Source: Schizophyllum amplum (taxonomy: Eukaryota > Basidiomycota > Agaricomycetes > Agaricales > Schizophyllaceae). Taken from it: a stretch of DNA of 64,000 nucleotides. Location of the stretch: the NCBI GenBank assembly GCA_007026445.1, contig VDMD01000001.1:3782001-3846000 (forward strand). The letters are read 5' to 3'. The position numbers and the translations under genes were made by a program. Each line of letters opens with the position of its first letter. Position 1 is the first letter of the stretch. The notes beneath the pieces are model-generated. The model ran no database searches. It saw only the letters and a program-made list of their open reading frames with translations, and was not told the DNA's origin. Below, one piece after another: positions 22,838 to 35,781 of the stretch.

Positions 22838-25800
22838 TCATCCCTGCCGGATCTCCGCGAGTCTGCGGGGTTGACCAGTTGTTTGGCTTGGCGCTGCTCG
22901 TCCTCTCCTTCCATGACCGGTACCTCCACGTCCAGCTGGTGGAGTTGTTGATGATGCTGAAGTCGCGGCTTCTAACGCTGCAGCTTTCCTTTTGTCGACC
23001 TCGGCGAGACTGCTTGCTGTGAGTACGTCCTCCTCTGGCCCGATGTTGCTGTTGATGCGGTACGGCTGTAGATGAACCGCATCCCTCATCTGTGCCGTGT
23101 TCAGGACAACGTCCTGTGGGCTACTCGCATGATGAACTCGGGCAGCCCTTTTGGGCCTGCTTTTGTCTCCTTCTTCGAAGACGAAGTGAGTACCGGTAGC
23201 CTGGCATTTGTGCGTGGCGCAGCGGTGCTGAACATTGACAGTGCAGAGAAGGGCCTGGAATTATTGTGAGTCAGATATGGTACGCACTCAATTGAAATGC
23301 TGACCTTCGGGTGGACAAACACAAAGTGAGGTTGCTCGTGAGGCGCCACGGCGGGCATGCCGTAGGTCGGTGTGCTTGTGTTGAGCTTCATGACTTCCAA
23401 CAGGATTCCGGATGGTGTTTGCGAGTAGTCTTCCACAGACCCAGCAAGCTGTATAATCTCCCTCACAGCCGCCAGGAAGGTGGTCAGTCCCGACGGTGCA
23501 CGCACGATGACGAACTGATCAATGCTGCAGTTGTCGCCATTCTCGAGGACATAGTCACTGCATGTCTTGTACAAATCGGACGCCTTGTGAATGACGCTGG
23601 GCATCCGTTTTCCGGTAAGCGTTTCTGCAAAGGAGCGTCGGCCCTGCTTATCCGTTCTGCATAAACCTGGACAAAATCTCCCTCAGATCTCTTTGCTAAT
23701 GCTTAAGAACAGGGAACTAACCTCGGCGAGAAGAGGCATCGTACTCGAGGCCAAGATACCGTGTTATTGTGCTTGGCTGAGCAACGAGGCTGGCGGGTCC
23801 GGGCCCAAATTGATGCCACTCGTTTGCGACAGGAAGCAGCATAGGAGGAGTAGGGTGAGATGATGTCTTGGAGTGATGAAGTCGCTCATGGGTGGCATTT
23901 GCATGTTCCGGGGAGGTGGCTGGTATAGACGTCTGATCACGCGTGTTGAAGTATCCACCGGCAATGAGGTGACGGATGCGATTGCCTTGAGCAAAGGCCA
24001 AGGCGATATCACGGGATGGCGCGTGACGGTTCGAGTGGACGCTCTTTGCGCGGATCACCGCATTAAATGATTCGAAGGCTTCAGTGGCAAAGAGGATAGC
24101 TGGTCCAAAGCGGCGTATATGCTCGGGCAAGTGGACGATGATGTGAAACTTCGGTTTGTTGAACCACTGAGATGTCCAGCGAGCTGTGCAAAGCAGGAAC
24201 TGTTGAATTTCTAGATGGAGGAGAGGCTAACATATGTTTGAGTTACTTGTTTGGTGTGCAAGTTCCGCAAAAACGTACCAAGTATGTATGAATATTCTCG
24301 ATTTCTGGTTGCCAGACGAGAGGAATCAGCTTGGAGAGGGACAGCCAAGCTGCATAACAGTCGCTCGAGACCATGTCGTATAAAACGAAGGGCGCCACCT
24401 GTGCAATAGCCCGAAAATCGCGCCCAGTGAGTGATCCGGCATATTGTACGAGTGTCTCGCCGTTCAGAGGGGATATTCCTAAGCCAGAGACATCCACGGA
24501 TGACAGGCGCGTCTTGAGAAGTGCCTTCATGTCGTCCTTGCGCTTGAGTTTGTTCTGGATTAGGTCGCGCCAGAAGTACTTGACAAAGCCAAGCAAGACA
24601 ACGTGCAGGACTTCCACCGGCGTATCTGCGTGAGGATCGAGACCTGAGAGTGATGTAAGTCTATCATGCCAGGAATTCCCCAGACGCACAGAAACACACC
24701 GTTAATGCGCCAGACTGGGCTCATTGTGTTCTCCGGCAGCTCCGTCGCCTTCTTCTGCAGTGCAGCCAGTTTGGCCGGCTTGCCCCTCTTGTGTTCATAG
24801 GATGCGAAAAGCGACTCCATGAAGTGAAGCTGGTACGTGTCCTTGATCCCAGTTGCTGTACGGCAATCCTCAAGGGCTGTCTTCTTTCCGACCACAGTAG
24901 CGGCTGTCGTGAACGTAGACCGCAGTTCTGCAACCGTCTCCGCTTTCTTGCGAGGCTTTCCTGGCTGAGCGCATATATTAGGGAATAGGACAGACTGGAA
25001 CGAGAAAGATCATACCTTGACAAAGGCGCGCAGGCGATTGAGAAGCTCTGCCGCCGTCTCTTGAATTTTCTTTTTGCGCGACTTCTTCTGCTTAGGCGCT
25101 TTTGCCTTCTGAGCCTGAGGAGCAGCGGGTAGAGGAGTGGATGCAGCGGACGGGACAGATGGCTCGTCCTGAGTCTCATTCATCGGATCTACGCTTGGCG
25201 TAGGAGATGGCGCTGCCGATGAGCGATCAGACATGTGTGTGGACCCATCCGAATCATCTGGCTCGTCGTTGCGACTCGGAGAGACTGTAGGGCCGGTAAC
25301 ATCATCATCCTCCGCACCATCAAACCCCTTCACCCAACAAGCACGACAGAACAACTTGCCGCGCAGACCGATATGGCAAGCGAACTCGCTTTGCATGGGA
25401 TTATCCCCAAGAAGAGCAAGAACCGAGGGAATGAGCAAGACGGGCTCGTGAGTAACAGAGTCCCACGCCCAGATGCCATTCTTCTGCGCGTCTCTATAGA
25501 GGAACGGTCAGCTTGCAGGGAACAACGCTGCGCAGAAGTCCTATACTCACTCAAGTTGATCAACGATACCATCCAGCATCTCCAGTGGTGGCGCAATGTT
25601 CGAAGTTGCGAGAAAATGGACATTGTACTCCTTGTGAACCTCCGCGCGAGGCAGGCCCGCCGGTGTGAAGAGGAAGCTGTTATGTTTATTCCACTTCTTT
25701 GAGACGTTTCCGGAGGTATCGTCGCAATACATCCAGAGCGGGAATGCGTACGTGCGATAGCCTTTTGATTTAGCTCTCCATTCGTTGCCGACAGCCGGGT

Positions 25801-27507
25801 CGGTCTTGGTCCATGCATGCATCTCTTTTGTCACAGGGTCATAGAGACCTGGGGCGTTTTGAGCGAAACAGGATGGGACGGGAGTGTGTACTCACCTGAT
25901 ATCAGGGACGGATGAGGTAGCCCATAGAGGTGCGTAGCGTCTGCCTGGAGACGCGGAAAGTTCTTCAAAAACTCGCGCTCAGAGTGAACTACACCGCCAT
26001 CATCAATGACGCGCCAGCTAGCGGTAGCGTTGTCGCTGTTCACCACAGACATGCGCAAGCATCTGGCGTACATGACCTGCTTTTTGGACGACGGGTCTAG
26101 GCGCGTAAACCACCGGATGGGCATACAGCAGTCACCACTCTGCAGCATCGCAGGCTCGAGGATGAAATAATCATGCCCGTCTATACGAGCAACCGGTGTC
26201 GTGAGCTCACTCGGTAGCTCGCGCAGCCAACGGTCCGCCTGACGTGCTTCCGAGAGCTTGGCACCACTATCTTCGGGGTAGAAGGACAGGTGAGGGCGGA
26301 CTTTTGGGTTTGCCATTTCCTGTGTGGTGCTTTTAGCTGGCGTCACGATATGTGAAGCAAAGAACGCACCTGAGCAATGATCTGAGCCAGATTATTGACG
26401 AAGTACTTGTGCCCTAAGGCACCATCGTATCCAATGGTCTCTATGCCACATATTCTTTGCAGCGCAGCGTTGAGCTTGAGCATTGACGCGACGGAGGGGA
26501 CATCGTTGACCTTGTTCACTCTGAGCAGCCAGAGAAACAAGTCAAGCTGGTTTTGCGAGAAGACCGAGCGTGGTAGATGCATGAGAACATCAAGTGTACA
26601 TGTCTATGATATCGTCAAAGTGAGTCGCAACTACAAGAACTACACACTCACAATACGATCCTCCCAAGGAAACCAGTCACGAGAGAGCTGTTCCGGATCC
26701 TTGACGCGCATGCGCTTACGACCTCCTCCAGCGTCAAATTCTCCTGTGTCCTCTTCTCGATCAGAAAGACCAGGAGCTTGATCTAATGCATTCAAATTAG
26801 CCTGTCAGCATCAAGACGCAAATGCCACCAGGGCAAACAAGACTGACCAGCAAGATCTTCGTCCGCCGACTCTTCGCCGCTCATATCAGAGCGTTCAACT
26901 TCTTCATCGTCAGAGCCCACTGCTCCCTCATCCTCTTCATCTTCTCGTTGCATATAATCTAGAAGATTCTGTGCGACGGCGGCAGCAGCCTGCTCGTCGG
27001 GTGAGAGGTCCAGTGTCGCGCCATTTACACGGTCCTCAAGATTCCAAGAGAAGCCGAGAGGAGAACTTCCTCGCGAGCGTCGGCCGCTATCTGAAGAGGG
27101 CGACGGCAAGCGTGAGGTGGTCTGGCCATGGGTCATAGACTGGAGGAGCGCAACGAGCGCATCATGCTCCAACGCCCCCGGCCCGCTCTCCTGCTGGTTC
27201 CATTGTCCCGAATGGAGATCGGCGTTGGCCGCACTGCGTTCTCCAGATGCTTCATCCTCGCGGCGTCGCTCAAGCGCACGGACAGCTGTTTTGTGTGAAT
27301 GAGACTCTTCGTGTTTGCGCATACTGCCGCTGCGCTTGTCTCGAAGGACACCATCTGCACAGACAGAGCAGGTGAATCTTTCTTTTCCATTAACAACTCG
27401 GTGGTCCCAGACTGTGCGGCAGAGCGCGAAGTATCAGAACACAGTCAAGGAGATCAATTGAGTTGGGTCTTACAGGACTCCGGGGTCTTGGAACTGGAGT
27501 CATCCAT
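22838..27507 (-). CDS. Large transposase-like gene with C2H2 finger (KDZ/Plavaka-like)
   Basis: About ten exons on the minus strand. The start MDDSSSKTPES splices to FWDHRVVNGKERFTC and SVCADGVLRDKRSGSM, a C2H2 zinc finger completed by RKHEESHSH. An acidic linker follows, then LDLFLWLLRVNKVNDVPSVA, HKYFVNNLAQIIAQ, VRPHLSFYPEDSGAKL, DTSGNVSKKWNKHNSFLFTP and CHIGLRGKLFCRACWVKGFD (a Cys/His knuckle). Then come TPVEVLHVVLLGFVKYFWRD, VQYAGSLTGRDFRAIAQVAP and near the end HIRRFGPAILFATEAFESFN. This ordered motif set is one I recognise from abundant multicopy basidiomycete genes that resemble KDZ or Plavaka transposases; the exact superfamily is uncertain. I saw no stop inside the exons read. The C-terminal exons (22838-23604) are less certain. 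No convincing terminal inverted repeats were found by eye, so element borders are undefined. Confidence 0.65.
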
Positions 27508-28301
27508 GATCAGAATGCCCCTCGAGCGAACTCGGAGGTTGTACAAGGTTTGTGGAAAAACGCGCTTATCCCGGTTTGAACTTAGAGATCGGCGGTGTTC
27601 AAACCGAGTCATTCAATCCGGCGGACAAAGCCGAATGTCCCGGGGTCATAATCTCAATATGTACACGCGTCATCCGACTACGGGCTATCCCCCGTCTTTC
27701 TGAAGTGCTGCCTGTGTAGTCAACATGTACTTCAGTTGAATGGAGAAGGTCTGTCAATGCTGGCCGATACCCGAAACTCAGCGAAACCCTCGAATGAGGG
27801 CATACACCCTGAAACGACGCTTGTTATACAATCGGCATACTTAGGCCAATCCCTGCGCAGCCTTCCGGACTCTTTACCGCCCAGTATTAAATATTATCGC
27901 GCAGAGCAGAGCAGCATAAAGTACGGTAGACTCAGGGAAAAAAGCGCATCAGAGCAGGCAAGGAAGACAGAAAGCGTAAACGAAATCAAATGTCTAGCGA
28001 ACGCGGTAGGTATACAGTACGTACGAGTACACGGTGCTTGGGGACTAAGGCGGTACAGAACTTCACAGCTAGTCACTGCAAAGCGAAGGGATAGATAAAA
28101 AAACGGAAGGGGAATAAAACAAAGCCGTAGGGTATGGGGAAGCAGGCGCGAGATGCACGGGATTTCGATCGATGAAGTATACACACGTCGACGAAGTATA
28201 CACAAGCCGGGCTGGACAACGAGAAGATGAAAGAGGGTGAGGGGTATATAAGTATATCAATCCTTTTGTCCACAGCAATCTTCTGGACGCGACAGTTGTG
28301 G
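27508..28301. other. Intergenic, short palindrome near transposase start
   Basis: CGGTTTGAAC at 27572-27581 and GTTCAAACCG at 27597-27606 form a 10-bp inverted repeat about 65 bp upstream of the transposase-like start. The remainder has no credible gene. Confidence 0.5.
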
Positions 28302-30769
28302 TCAGAACGTACATTCCGACGTCGCCGACATGTGACTTTGAACCACGTCTCCCACTGCGATGCCAAATTAGCGCCAGACCGACAAAAAATGAAAGACCAC
28401 TTACGCCCTGTCAAAATATTTTGCGTCTCCTTCACGTCCTGGTATGTATACCGTCAGCGCAAAGTTTACACACCGGAAGAACAGAACATAAAGTGGGCAA
28501 GTAACAACGACTCACCACCAACGTCGTGAAATACTGCGAGGGTAACGCGCGTCAGCACAGCTCTATAGACGGCTCGCGCATTAAAACACGTACTGTCGTC
28601 AACCGCTTGGCATTCGCAGGCATCCTGTCTGCCCCCGGTCGCCGCTCGTATGCGCGCACGACGTGGGCGCGCATGAAGTCCGCTACCTCATCGTACGTAT
28701 TTGGCCGCTTGCCATATCCACGGAGGCTAGCGAGGGAAGTCAGTAAAGCCAGAAAAATCATACACGCGCGCGGGGAACGGCAAATAGATAGCGAGCGAAC
28801 GTATCACGAGTAATCAGGTGCATGAATAGGCCTCGGAATGTTTGCCATGGAAGGATACTCACAAGTCCCGGACCTTCACCCCACGCCGAAGCTTTCGCTT
28901 CAAGACGTCGCACTGAGAGGTACATGTCAGTAGGCGTGAGTGATTGGCGCGAGGCACCCCCGAGGGCAGCGTACCTTGTTCAACATTACGATAAATTGTG
29001 CATTCGCCAGTAGTCGGTTGGAGCAGATCTCCGAGAACATCTTGAGCGAATGTTCGATGCAATTCGTGAATGGCTCCTCGAGGATGTACTGGAAGGCTTT
29101 CAGCTGACGACTCTTTGGTACTACTCCATCCCGCGACTCACCTCATCGAACGCAGCGATGGACATTACAAAAATCACGGTCTGTGACGCTTTCGATGGAT
29201 GGCCGTTCCCTAACCTCGAAGTCAGTGTCATCCTCCATGACAAAATCAGAAGAAATGCAAACCATCTGCAAAGAAATTGGCCCAGACGGGTTTCTGTAAA
29301 GCGACAGCGATGCACGAGGATCGCGGATTCATCCGATGCAGCGGCCGATGCGGCGGGTATAGATTTGTCACGGTGGAACAGGCGAGGCCATCGAAGAAAG
29401 AGGAACAGCGAGACCGCATGGTCAAGAACGTGTGAACGTTCAAGTCAAGTCAATGAAGAAGGCAGTAAATCAGGAACTTCGCCAGTCATCTGACGAACGC
29501 GAGCGCACGCACCCTTCCACCCTGTGGGAATGATTAGCGCGTTCTGGGCGGCGATGGCGAGGGGTAAGTAAGCGGAAATGAAGGAGGGATGCCGGAAGGC
29601 AAAGACCAGCTTGAAAGAAGGCCACGAGACACGGCGAAAGAAGAACATCAGGAGAAAGGACAGTTGAAAAGCTGTGGCTGGAAACCGACGAGAGAATGAC
29701 ACTCACCACACCCGACACGTCTTGCAGGAGCCACGTCCTCCGCTGGTCGCGAATCTCGGTGGGTATACGGTGCTCAATCATGCCATAAGAATCGGCGCGC
29801 GCGTGCACAATATCCTCTGCCACCGGTAAGCGGGCAAAAAGCGGGAGGCGCAGAAAACGGATCACCTATCGTAGGTATATAGGGCACGTTCCCGATCCTC
29901 GACAGCGCATTGAAAAAGCTAGAGAGTGTTGTAAGACAGCGCCACCGATACGAACTGAGGGGACGTACTACGTTGCATTATCATCGACGCGAACCTTGCG
30001 CTCGCGCACAAGGTTTTGCACGTACAGATTGCGCCACAACTCCCTCATCGCTTGGGCGCTCTCGCATATTGTGCGCGCGACGAGCTCGCGCACGGGGGAC
30101 GGTCCGGGCAGCTGCGGCACGTCGCTCTGCAGGCAGCCGAGGCGCATACATGGGTGCGCGCGCCGACCAACGCCGGCATCTCTGTTGAACTCGTTCACCA
30201 ACGAGTCTTCCATAGAGATGAGTGGCAGGAGGCGCCGCCGCAATTCCCCCACTTCGGGATCTGGCTGCTCAGCACCGGTGTCGAGTGCATAATCGACGTC
30301 GTCAATGATGGCGCGCACGGCAGCAATTACGTTCAAGAAGACGAGCGGTCGCCACAGCGCGCGCTCGCCCTCGAGAACATGAGGAGCGTAGAAGTGGTAG
30401 AATTGCTTGCATATAGTTGATTTGCCTGGGCAGACGATGAGGGAATGACTTTGCAGAACGCGTTGATCACGCACCAGAGCCGGTAGGTCCGAGAACAAGC
30501 ACTGCCAATTGGGTATAAGGCGCTGATGGGACGATCGGGTAGGAGGGCATTACCTGGGAGGTCGCTCAACGTTCGACGCGCTCTCTTGCGACGCTCAGAA
30601 TCGTGCTGGAAGGTCGTGAGACGCGTTCTCCATTCACCTGCTGGGCGGCGGCCCTTACCTGGATCAGCGCATCGATAGAGCGACTGTTTTGCGAGGCTAG
30701 AATTTCGAGAGACCGCTTCTCCTTGCGCGACGCGCGCGATGAGCGGGAGCTCAAGGTGTCGGTCGACAT
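28302..30769 (-). CDS. G-protein alpha-subunit-like GTPase
   Basis: The N-terminus MSTDTLSSRSSRASRKEKRS is polar and charged. The G1/P-loop VLVLGPTGSGKST is rebuilt across a 49-nt intron (30426-30474) and continues ICKQFYHFYAPHVLEGERAL, typical of G-alpha. Helical-domain text follows (FLNVIAAVRAIIDDVDYALD), then a switch I-like ARADSYGMIEHRIPT. After that come TVIFVMSIAAFDE, LLANAQFIVMLNKCD (the NKxD G4 box), KRKLRRGVKVRDL, YGKRPNTYDEVADFMRAH and a G5-like YFTTLVDVKETQNIL. The protein ends GDVVQSHMSATSECTF with the stop at 28302. Such proteins relay receptor signals at the plasma membrane. Odd points: no Met-Gly myristoylation start, and the switch II DxxGQ segment (29250-29700) reads only as DVSG and could not be joined cleanly, so this is a divergent or possibly decaying member of the expanded agaricomycete G-alpha-like group. 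Confidence 0.75.
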
Positions 30770-32422
30770 GGTGCGGAGGGGATGGTGGTGGGAAGTAAGA
30801 AGTGTTGGGGACGGGAAATGAATGTCATCACTTCATATTGGCCGTGACAATGACATTCCGGCATGCCAGAGTACATGCACCGCGCCACGAGGCATGGCAT
30901 TCCCACATGCTAAATTAGCTCGGATCTCCGTCTGTCGGACGTCGATCCAGGATGAGACGCGTCAAGCACGCGTCGCGAAAGCGTACAAGGTGTTCTTCTA
31001 GAGAAGGAAAGGCCCGTAGCGCGGATAGACCGCCCACAGGATGCCCAGCAGCAGCAGACGGCTTGTATGGCGATAGACACCCGAGCATCGGAATTCATGC
31101 GCAAATGACGAAGATCTGCGTTGAAACACCAGGTCTCCGTCGGGCAACGAAAGCGGCACCAAGGACCAAGGTGTCTGCGATTCATTGACTAGCTCGTCGT
31201 GCTGATGGAGCTGCCTTCACAAGCGCTCACGGCCGCTGTCGCCACTGGCAACAACAACGCTCTTCCTCCCCCGAGGGCCGACGGAGACCTGCACGAGCCT
31301 GCATGTGAGTCAAGATTGGTATTTTTCGGTATAACAAACACAGAACGATGACTCGCCTCTGAAGTCATCGCCCTTGATCCCTGGATTCTGAGCGTCAAAC
31401 GGCAAGACGACCTCCGTGCCGTCATGTCCGCTAACGTCCTGCGCAAGTCCGCACCGCTGTCTGTCGCAGCGCGTTGCTGCGGTGGACGTGGTCAGCCACA
31501 AATCAGCCAGCAAGAGGAAAGATCAACCGACGACTCTGTTCGATCACGCGTCAGTCACTCACAGATCAGGTGCAGGGCAAGGCGCGACAGCACCTGCTCG
31601 TCAGTGCTCGATATAGCGCATACTGCCACAGCCTGGAGGGTTTCCCTCTTCAGCCGGGGTCAGGCAGTCAACCGACTGTCAACCCGAGGCGATCAAGGCC
31701 GTCGCAGAGGCGAGACACCGACTCGCACTATCCGCTCCCAGCGGGCCCTCGACAATACCCTGCCCCGGACGCGCCACTTGCGAGGCGAATAGTCACTAGG
31801 CGATGGGCAGACTCGCCCCGGATCCCTAGGTTCCAGTGGTGAAAAGCTAGAAGCTGGCCTGCCACTTGACGAGCGCGCTATTTGCGCGGAGTATTAAGCC
31901 ACGAACAGGAGTGGAAACACTGTCAGTGCGCCATGTCCAGGGTGAGGGCGCGATGTATTTAGTACCCTAACTGAAAGAAGAAATCAAGAGGGCAGGAGCT
32001 CGAGCGTTCAACGTTCAACGTTCAACGTCCGACGCTGGACAGTCGCTGGAGATCTAGAGGGGCCGGGCCGACCCCGGGGAAGTCCGCAAACGGAAAACGC
32101 CAGCTCTATCACGTGATTACTGTTGAATGGTCACACAGCGTGTTACGCTCGCGTAACTTGATCCGAACCTCCACGTGTACGCGCCCGTGGAGCGCGACAT
32201 CGTCGAGAGTCCCCCGACACGTCCCGACCTACTTGAGACAGCGAAAACTTGATCCTCCAAAGAAATGCTGATGAGACGAAGTCTCCAGACGCGTTATAAA
32301 GAAGAGAGATGGCGCTCCCGCTGCAAGTCTCTGACGCTACCTGCGATCGCACCAAGAGGCATATTGTTTCTGCGCACCGACATCCACTGACCCGTGGCCG
32401 TGGCCACCCAGACCGACCGGCC
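30770..32422. other. Gene-poor stretch
   Basis: No recognisable gene. A weak plus-strand spliced possibility starts at 31205 (MELPSQALTAAVATG) and could join, over a GTGAG..AAG intron, to ALDPWILSVKRQDDLRAVMS, but nothing identifies it. A short (GTTCAAC)3 run sits near 32005-32027. Confidence 0.4.
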
Positions 32423-32852
32423 GCTTCCGCGAGCGCTCTCTTGCTCGATATCATAATGTGGCGGGCATATACTGAATTAGATGTGCTCGGCTTCGCGCGA
32501 GGAACCGACAGACACTGATGTTTCTCAACAACATCATCAACAGCAGTCATCGACTCATCAGGCCTGATCTAGCGACGACGCACCTAATAATGTTCCGCGT
32601 AATAGCGCTTGCTTCGCCTTCAACCCCATGGATGATCTTTCGCATGATCGAGTAGTCACAGTCAAATCCAGTGCCTCCAAATCCTGGTCTCATGCAGGCC
32701 GGCAAAGCATACTGCAACTTGGCAACGAGGGGGATACCAAGCCTGACCAAGCACGACGGGGACGGCTATTCCGAGCAATATGATAAATAACAGGACATCG
32801 TGCATGAGTCAGCAGCGGCAGAGCAGCAGGTCACTTGCAGGAGTCGCGCGCA
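32423..32852 (-). repeat. Dispersed repeat, copy 2 (inverted relative to copy 1)
   Basis: Reverse-complement homologue of 9164-9565 with the same landmark order. This copy keeps a 67-residue minus frame (32547-32750) containing MRPGFGGTGFDCDYSIMRKI. The family is unknown. Shared text covers most of the 430 bp, with substitutions and small indels on both sides. Confidence 0.75.
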
Positions 32853-34123
32853 TAACTACTTAGTACCTACAATTTACAAGTTCTGCTCCCTTTCTGGGCC
32901 CGGATTTCATTTCCCTGTCACGCGCGCGCGCGTGGGTGGGGCCGTCAGGGCTGCGGAGTTTCGGATTGATCGCTTGGCCGCGTTGCCGCTCGCGTGGGCG
33001 GCGGCGCCGTTTTGGGAAGCGCGGCCGGAAATTCCGGTTCCCCGGCGGTCAGCGCATTTTCTTTCCTTCCGCCCACCACGACCCCCCCGCGCGTTCTGCT
33101 CCCGCGCGCTCGCGTTCCCCCTCGTCCGCGCGCGCGCTCCCTCGCCGCCTCGCCCGTCCCGTTCTGACCGGCGGTGATCCTTCCGTGGTGGGTGGTGGGT
33201 GAGCGATGAGCCTCTCGTGAGGCAATGGCTGATCAGCGCGTCGCCTAGGAATCCCCTGGCCTGGAGGAGGATCGACGCGACGCGTCGCACGCGCACGGGA
33301 TGGAATTGGTACGCGGAGCGTGCAAGTATGGTGCGTCGCCGATCCCTTTCGCCTCTTCCCCCTTTCTGACGATGTACCGCTTTCAGATGCTGCGAAAGCG
33401 AAGGGTATGGATACCGGCCAGACCTGGCCAATGGGGTACGTTCGCCTGTATGCCCATGCACCCTGGTCCTGACCGTTTCGCCCCTAGCTATCGGTATATC
33501 GCCTTGGACCTCAGGTAAGCAGGACTGACGGACGCACAAACCAGTGTCGGCGCACTAACCATCTGTGCAGGTTTGGGGGTCTGGTTGGATGAGAAGGCGG
33601 GCAGATCAGGACGGATACCAGTGGGGTGGGGTTGGGCTGGATACGACGGCATGGGGTCCGATGTGTGCAGGATACGGTGCGTCGCACAACCTCGGACCAG
33701 GCAAACTGACGATGGAACCTCGCACCGTGCTCGTACACCAATAATTGCTGGACCGGCGCCACGCGCAGACCTGTCCAGGTGCGTACACTTCGTAATTGAA
33801 CCCTGACCCTCCGCTGAAGTGTGCCCAGCAGCCGTAATGTCTACTCGAGCAAGACGACAGTGATCAACGTCGCTGCAGACGGAGCTCGTGTATGCACGAG
33901 ATGGTCACCCGTGTTCTGTAATCCCCGCAAGGCCACTGTCTGACTGCCGCCTCTCTGACACCTGGTTGCTGCAACGCCGCCTTCGTAGCAGGATCAACAG
34001 TGTAACATAATGCGTAGTCGTCGCTATATAGAGATATATACATGTACGGTGTAGGGTAGAATAGGTAGAGAAGTGTAGCGTAGATAAATGAAGATAAGAT
34101 ATGGTTAGTTAAGCACGAACCGT
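32853..34123. other. GC-rich intergenic stretch
   Basis: Around 32925-33150 the sequence is dominated by CGCGCG and CCG words. Long open frames there on both strands reflect base composition, not coding. Two to three GT..AG-like intervals occur between 33300 and 33780, but no protein is recognisable. An AT-rich tract follows (34020-34110), next to the 3' end of the Crypton gene. Confidence 0.45.
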
Positions 34124-35781
34124 CTAGTCGGAGGGCTCGTCCGTGCTGCTTCCGAACTCTGGAGTTGAAGAACTGTTGCGGTAAGTCTGCATACGCTGTT
34201 CTGGGGGCCCGTTCTTGCTAGTGCGTCGAGCAGTGGCTGCCTTGGCCCGAATTCTGTCGAGCAGCGCTGTGATAGTGCGACGGTCTGCGTCTGAATATTC
34301 GGCTTCGAACCGTTCCTCGTTACAGCCCAACCTACGCATCACATATTCAGCCGGATAGAGACCGAGTGAACGCTGCATGCTCACCTGATGTACTCCTCGC
34401 CGATTCTCCTGCGTTGATTATACAACGACCCCATGAGCAACCTCATAGGGCCCTTATGCATGCCAATGTCCCAGTCCTTGAGCGGAGGAATGCCCAAAGC
34501 GGGTACTCCGTGAACCCATTGTTGTGCCGCCTTCAGCCAAGCACCCGGGCCGCGCCCGACCGAAGGAATCTCGACACCAGCCTGCGGAACGGGCGGCGAG
34601 CTCGATGTCTTCGTGATTTGTTCTCCTTCCAACGACGCCACAGGGACGTGCGCGGGACCGAGACGGGTGGGCGGAGGCGGCAACGCGAGCATCTGACTGT
34701 GGCGTACAGTTGATGGTCGGGGATGACAACGCGGCAATGGCTGTAGCGCGACGTTGCTGAAGGGAGTACCGTGCGGTGGTAAGATATATGTGGTCGGCAA
34801 GGACGTAGTGGCCGGTAGCCCATGATACATGTCCTGAGATGGCAGCGTATAATGCGGTGATGCATCTTGCAAGAACATATCCGCTCGATGTGCATCTACG
34901 GCGGAGACTCGATCCGGATGCGCCTCGTAAGGAGCGATGGTGGCGGTAGTGGCCGGTCGAAAAGACGTGAGAACATCGAGTATCTTCTGCTCGGCGCTAA
35001 CTGCAAGCTGTGAAAAGCTCTGTGCGAGCTTCTCGTCGAGAGTCTGGAAAAACAAGCGAAATTCGGCCTTCGTCGGGACTTGAAGCAAATCATCTTCGCC
35101 CATGTAACTCTCGTCCATGGGCAGAAAAACCGGATTCAGAGCGTCGGCATGACTTGTCTCCGCACGTTGCAATGAGTCGAGGAGGTACTTCATCAAAGTA
35201 TCAACCTACCGCAACACAAAAGTCAGCCCTTCTGTTTTATTTGGTGGCACACAAACAGACTCACGTTCTCGCCTTCTGCCCAGCCTCCCCACCATCTGCA
35301 CCTGCTCAAGGACCAACGATGTCCCGGCGGTGCAAGCATGAACCTTATTGAGCACCTCCGCGACGGAATGAGTGCGTCGTGTAGTGCGTGTCTAGGCCTG
35401 CCGCCTGAACGAAGTCCGTGAGGTGGCCTTGAATCACGTCATGTGTCATCTGCACGCCTTGCTTTATGATGGCGTTGGTGGTAAAGTAAGGGAATATGTA
35501 GTCGGCACTCTGGAGCTTTCGACCAAGACGGTGTTCGAGGAGCTGCATCCACGTTGTCAAATGAGTATACATATCTAGCGCCCAGATATCCTGCTTGTAG
35601 ATGTTGTATTTGTTGACTGAAAGGGACAGATCAGCTGATAATCACGCTAGATCAGCTGTGCGACTTACTATCGCCTCGTGCCTGGAATCCCGCTTGCTCT
35701 TGCCATCCTTTCCGGTTCTCGAGCTTGACTTCGACAAACGGTGTGTGGTATGGTGCGCCACTACGGAGACCGCGCCGTATA

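Noticed and set aside
31205..31560. Possible small spliced gene starting MELPSQALTAAVATG
   Set aside because: One plausible intron, but no family resemblance and no clear end; left as intergenic.
32005..32027. (GTTCAAC)3 microsatellite-like run
   Set aside because: Only three units; ordinary simple repeat.
32907..33539. 210-residue minus-strand frame
   Set aside because: It lies in extremely GC-rich DNA with CGCGCG runs, is Arg/Gly/Ala-biased, and long frames exist on the opposite strand too; best explained by composition.
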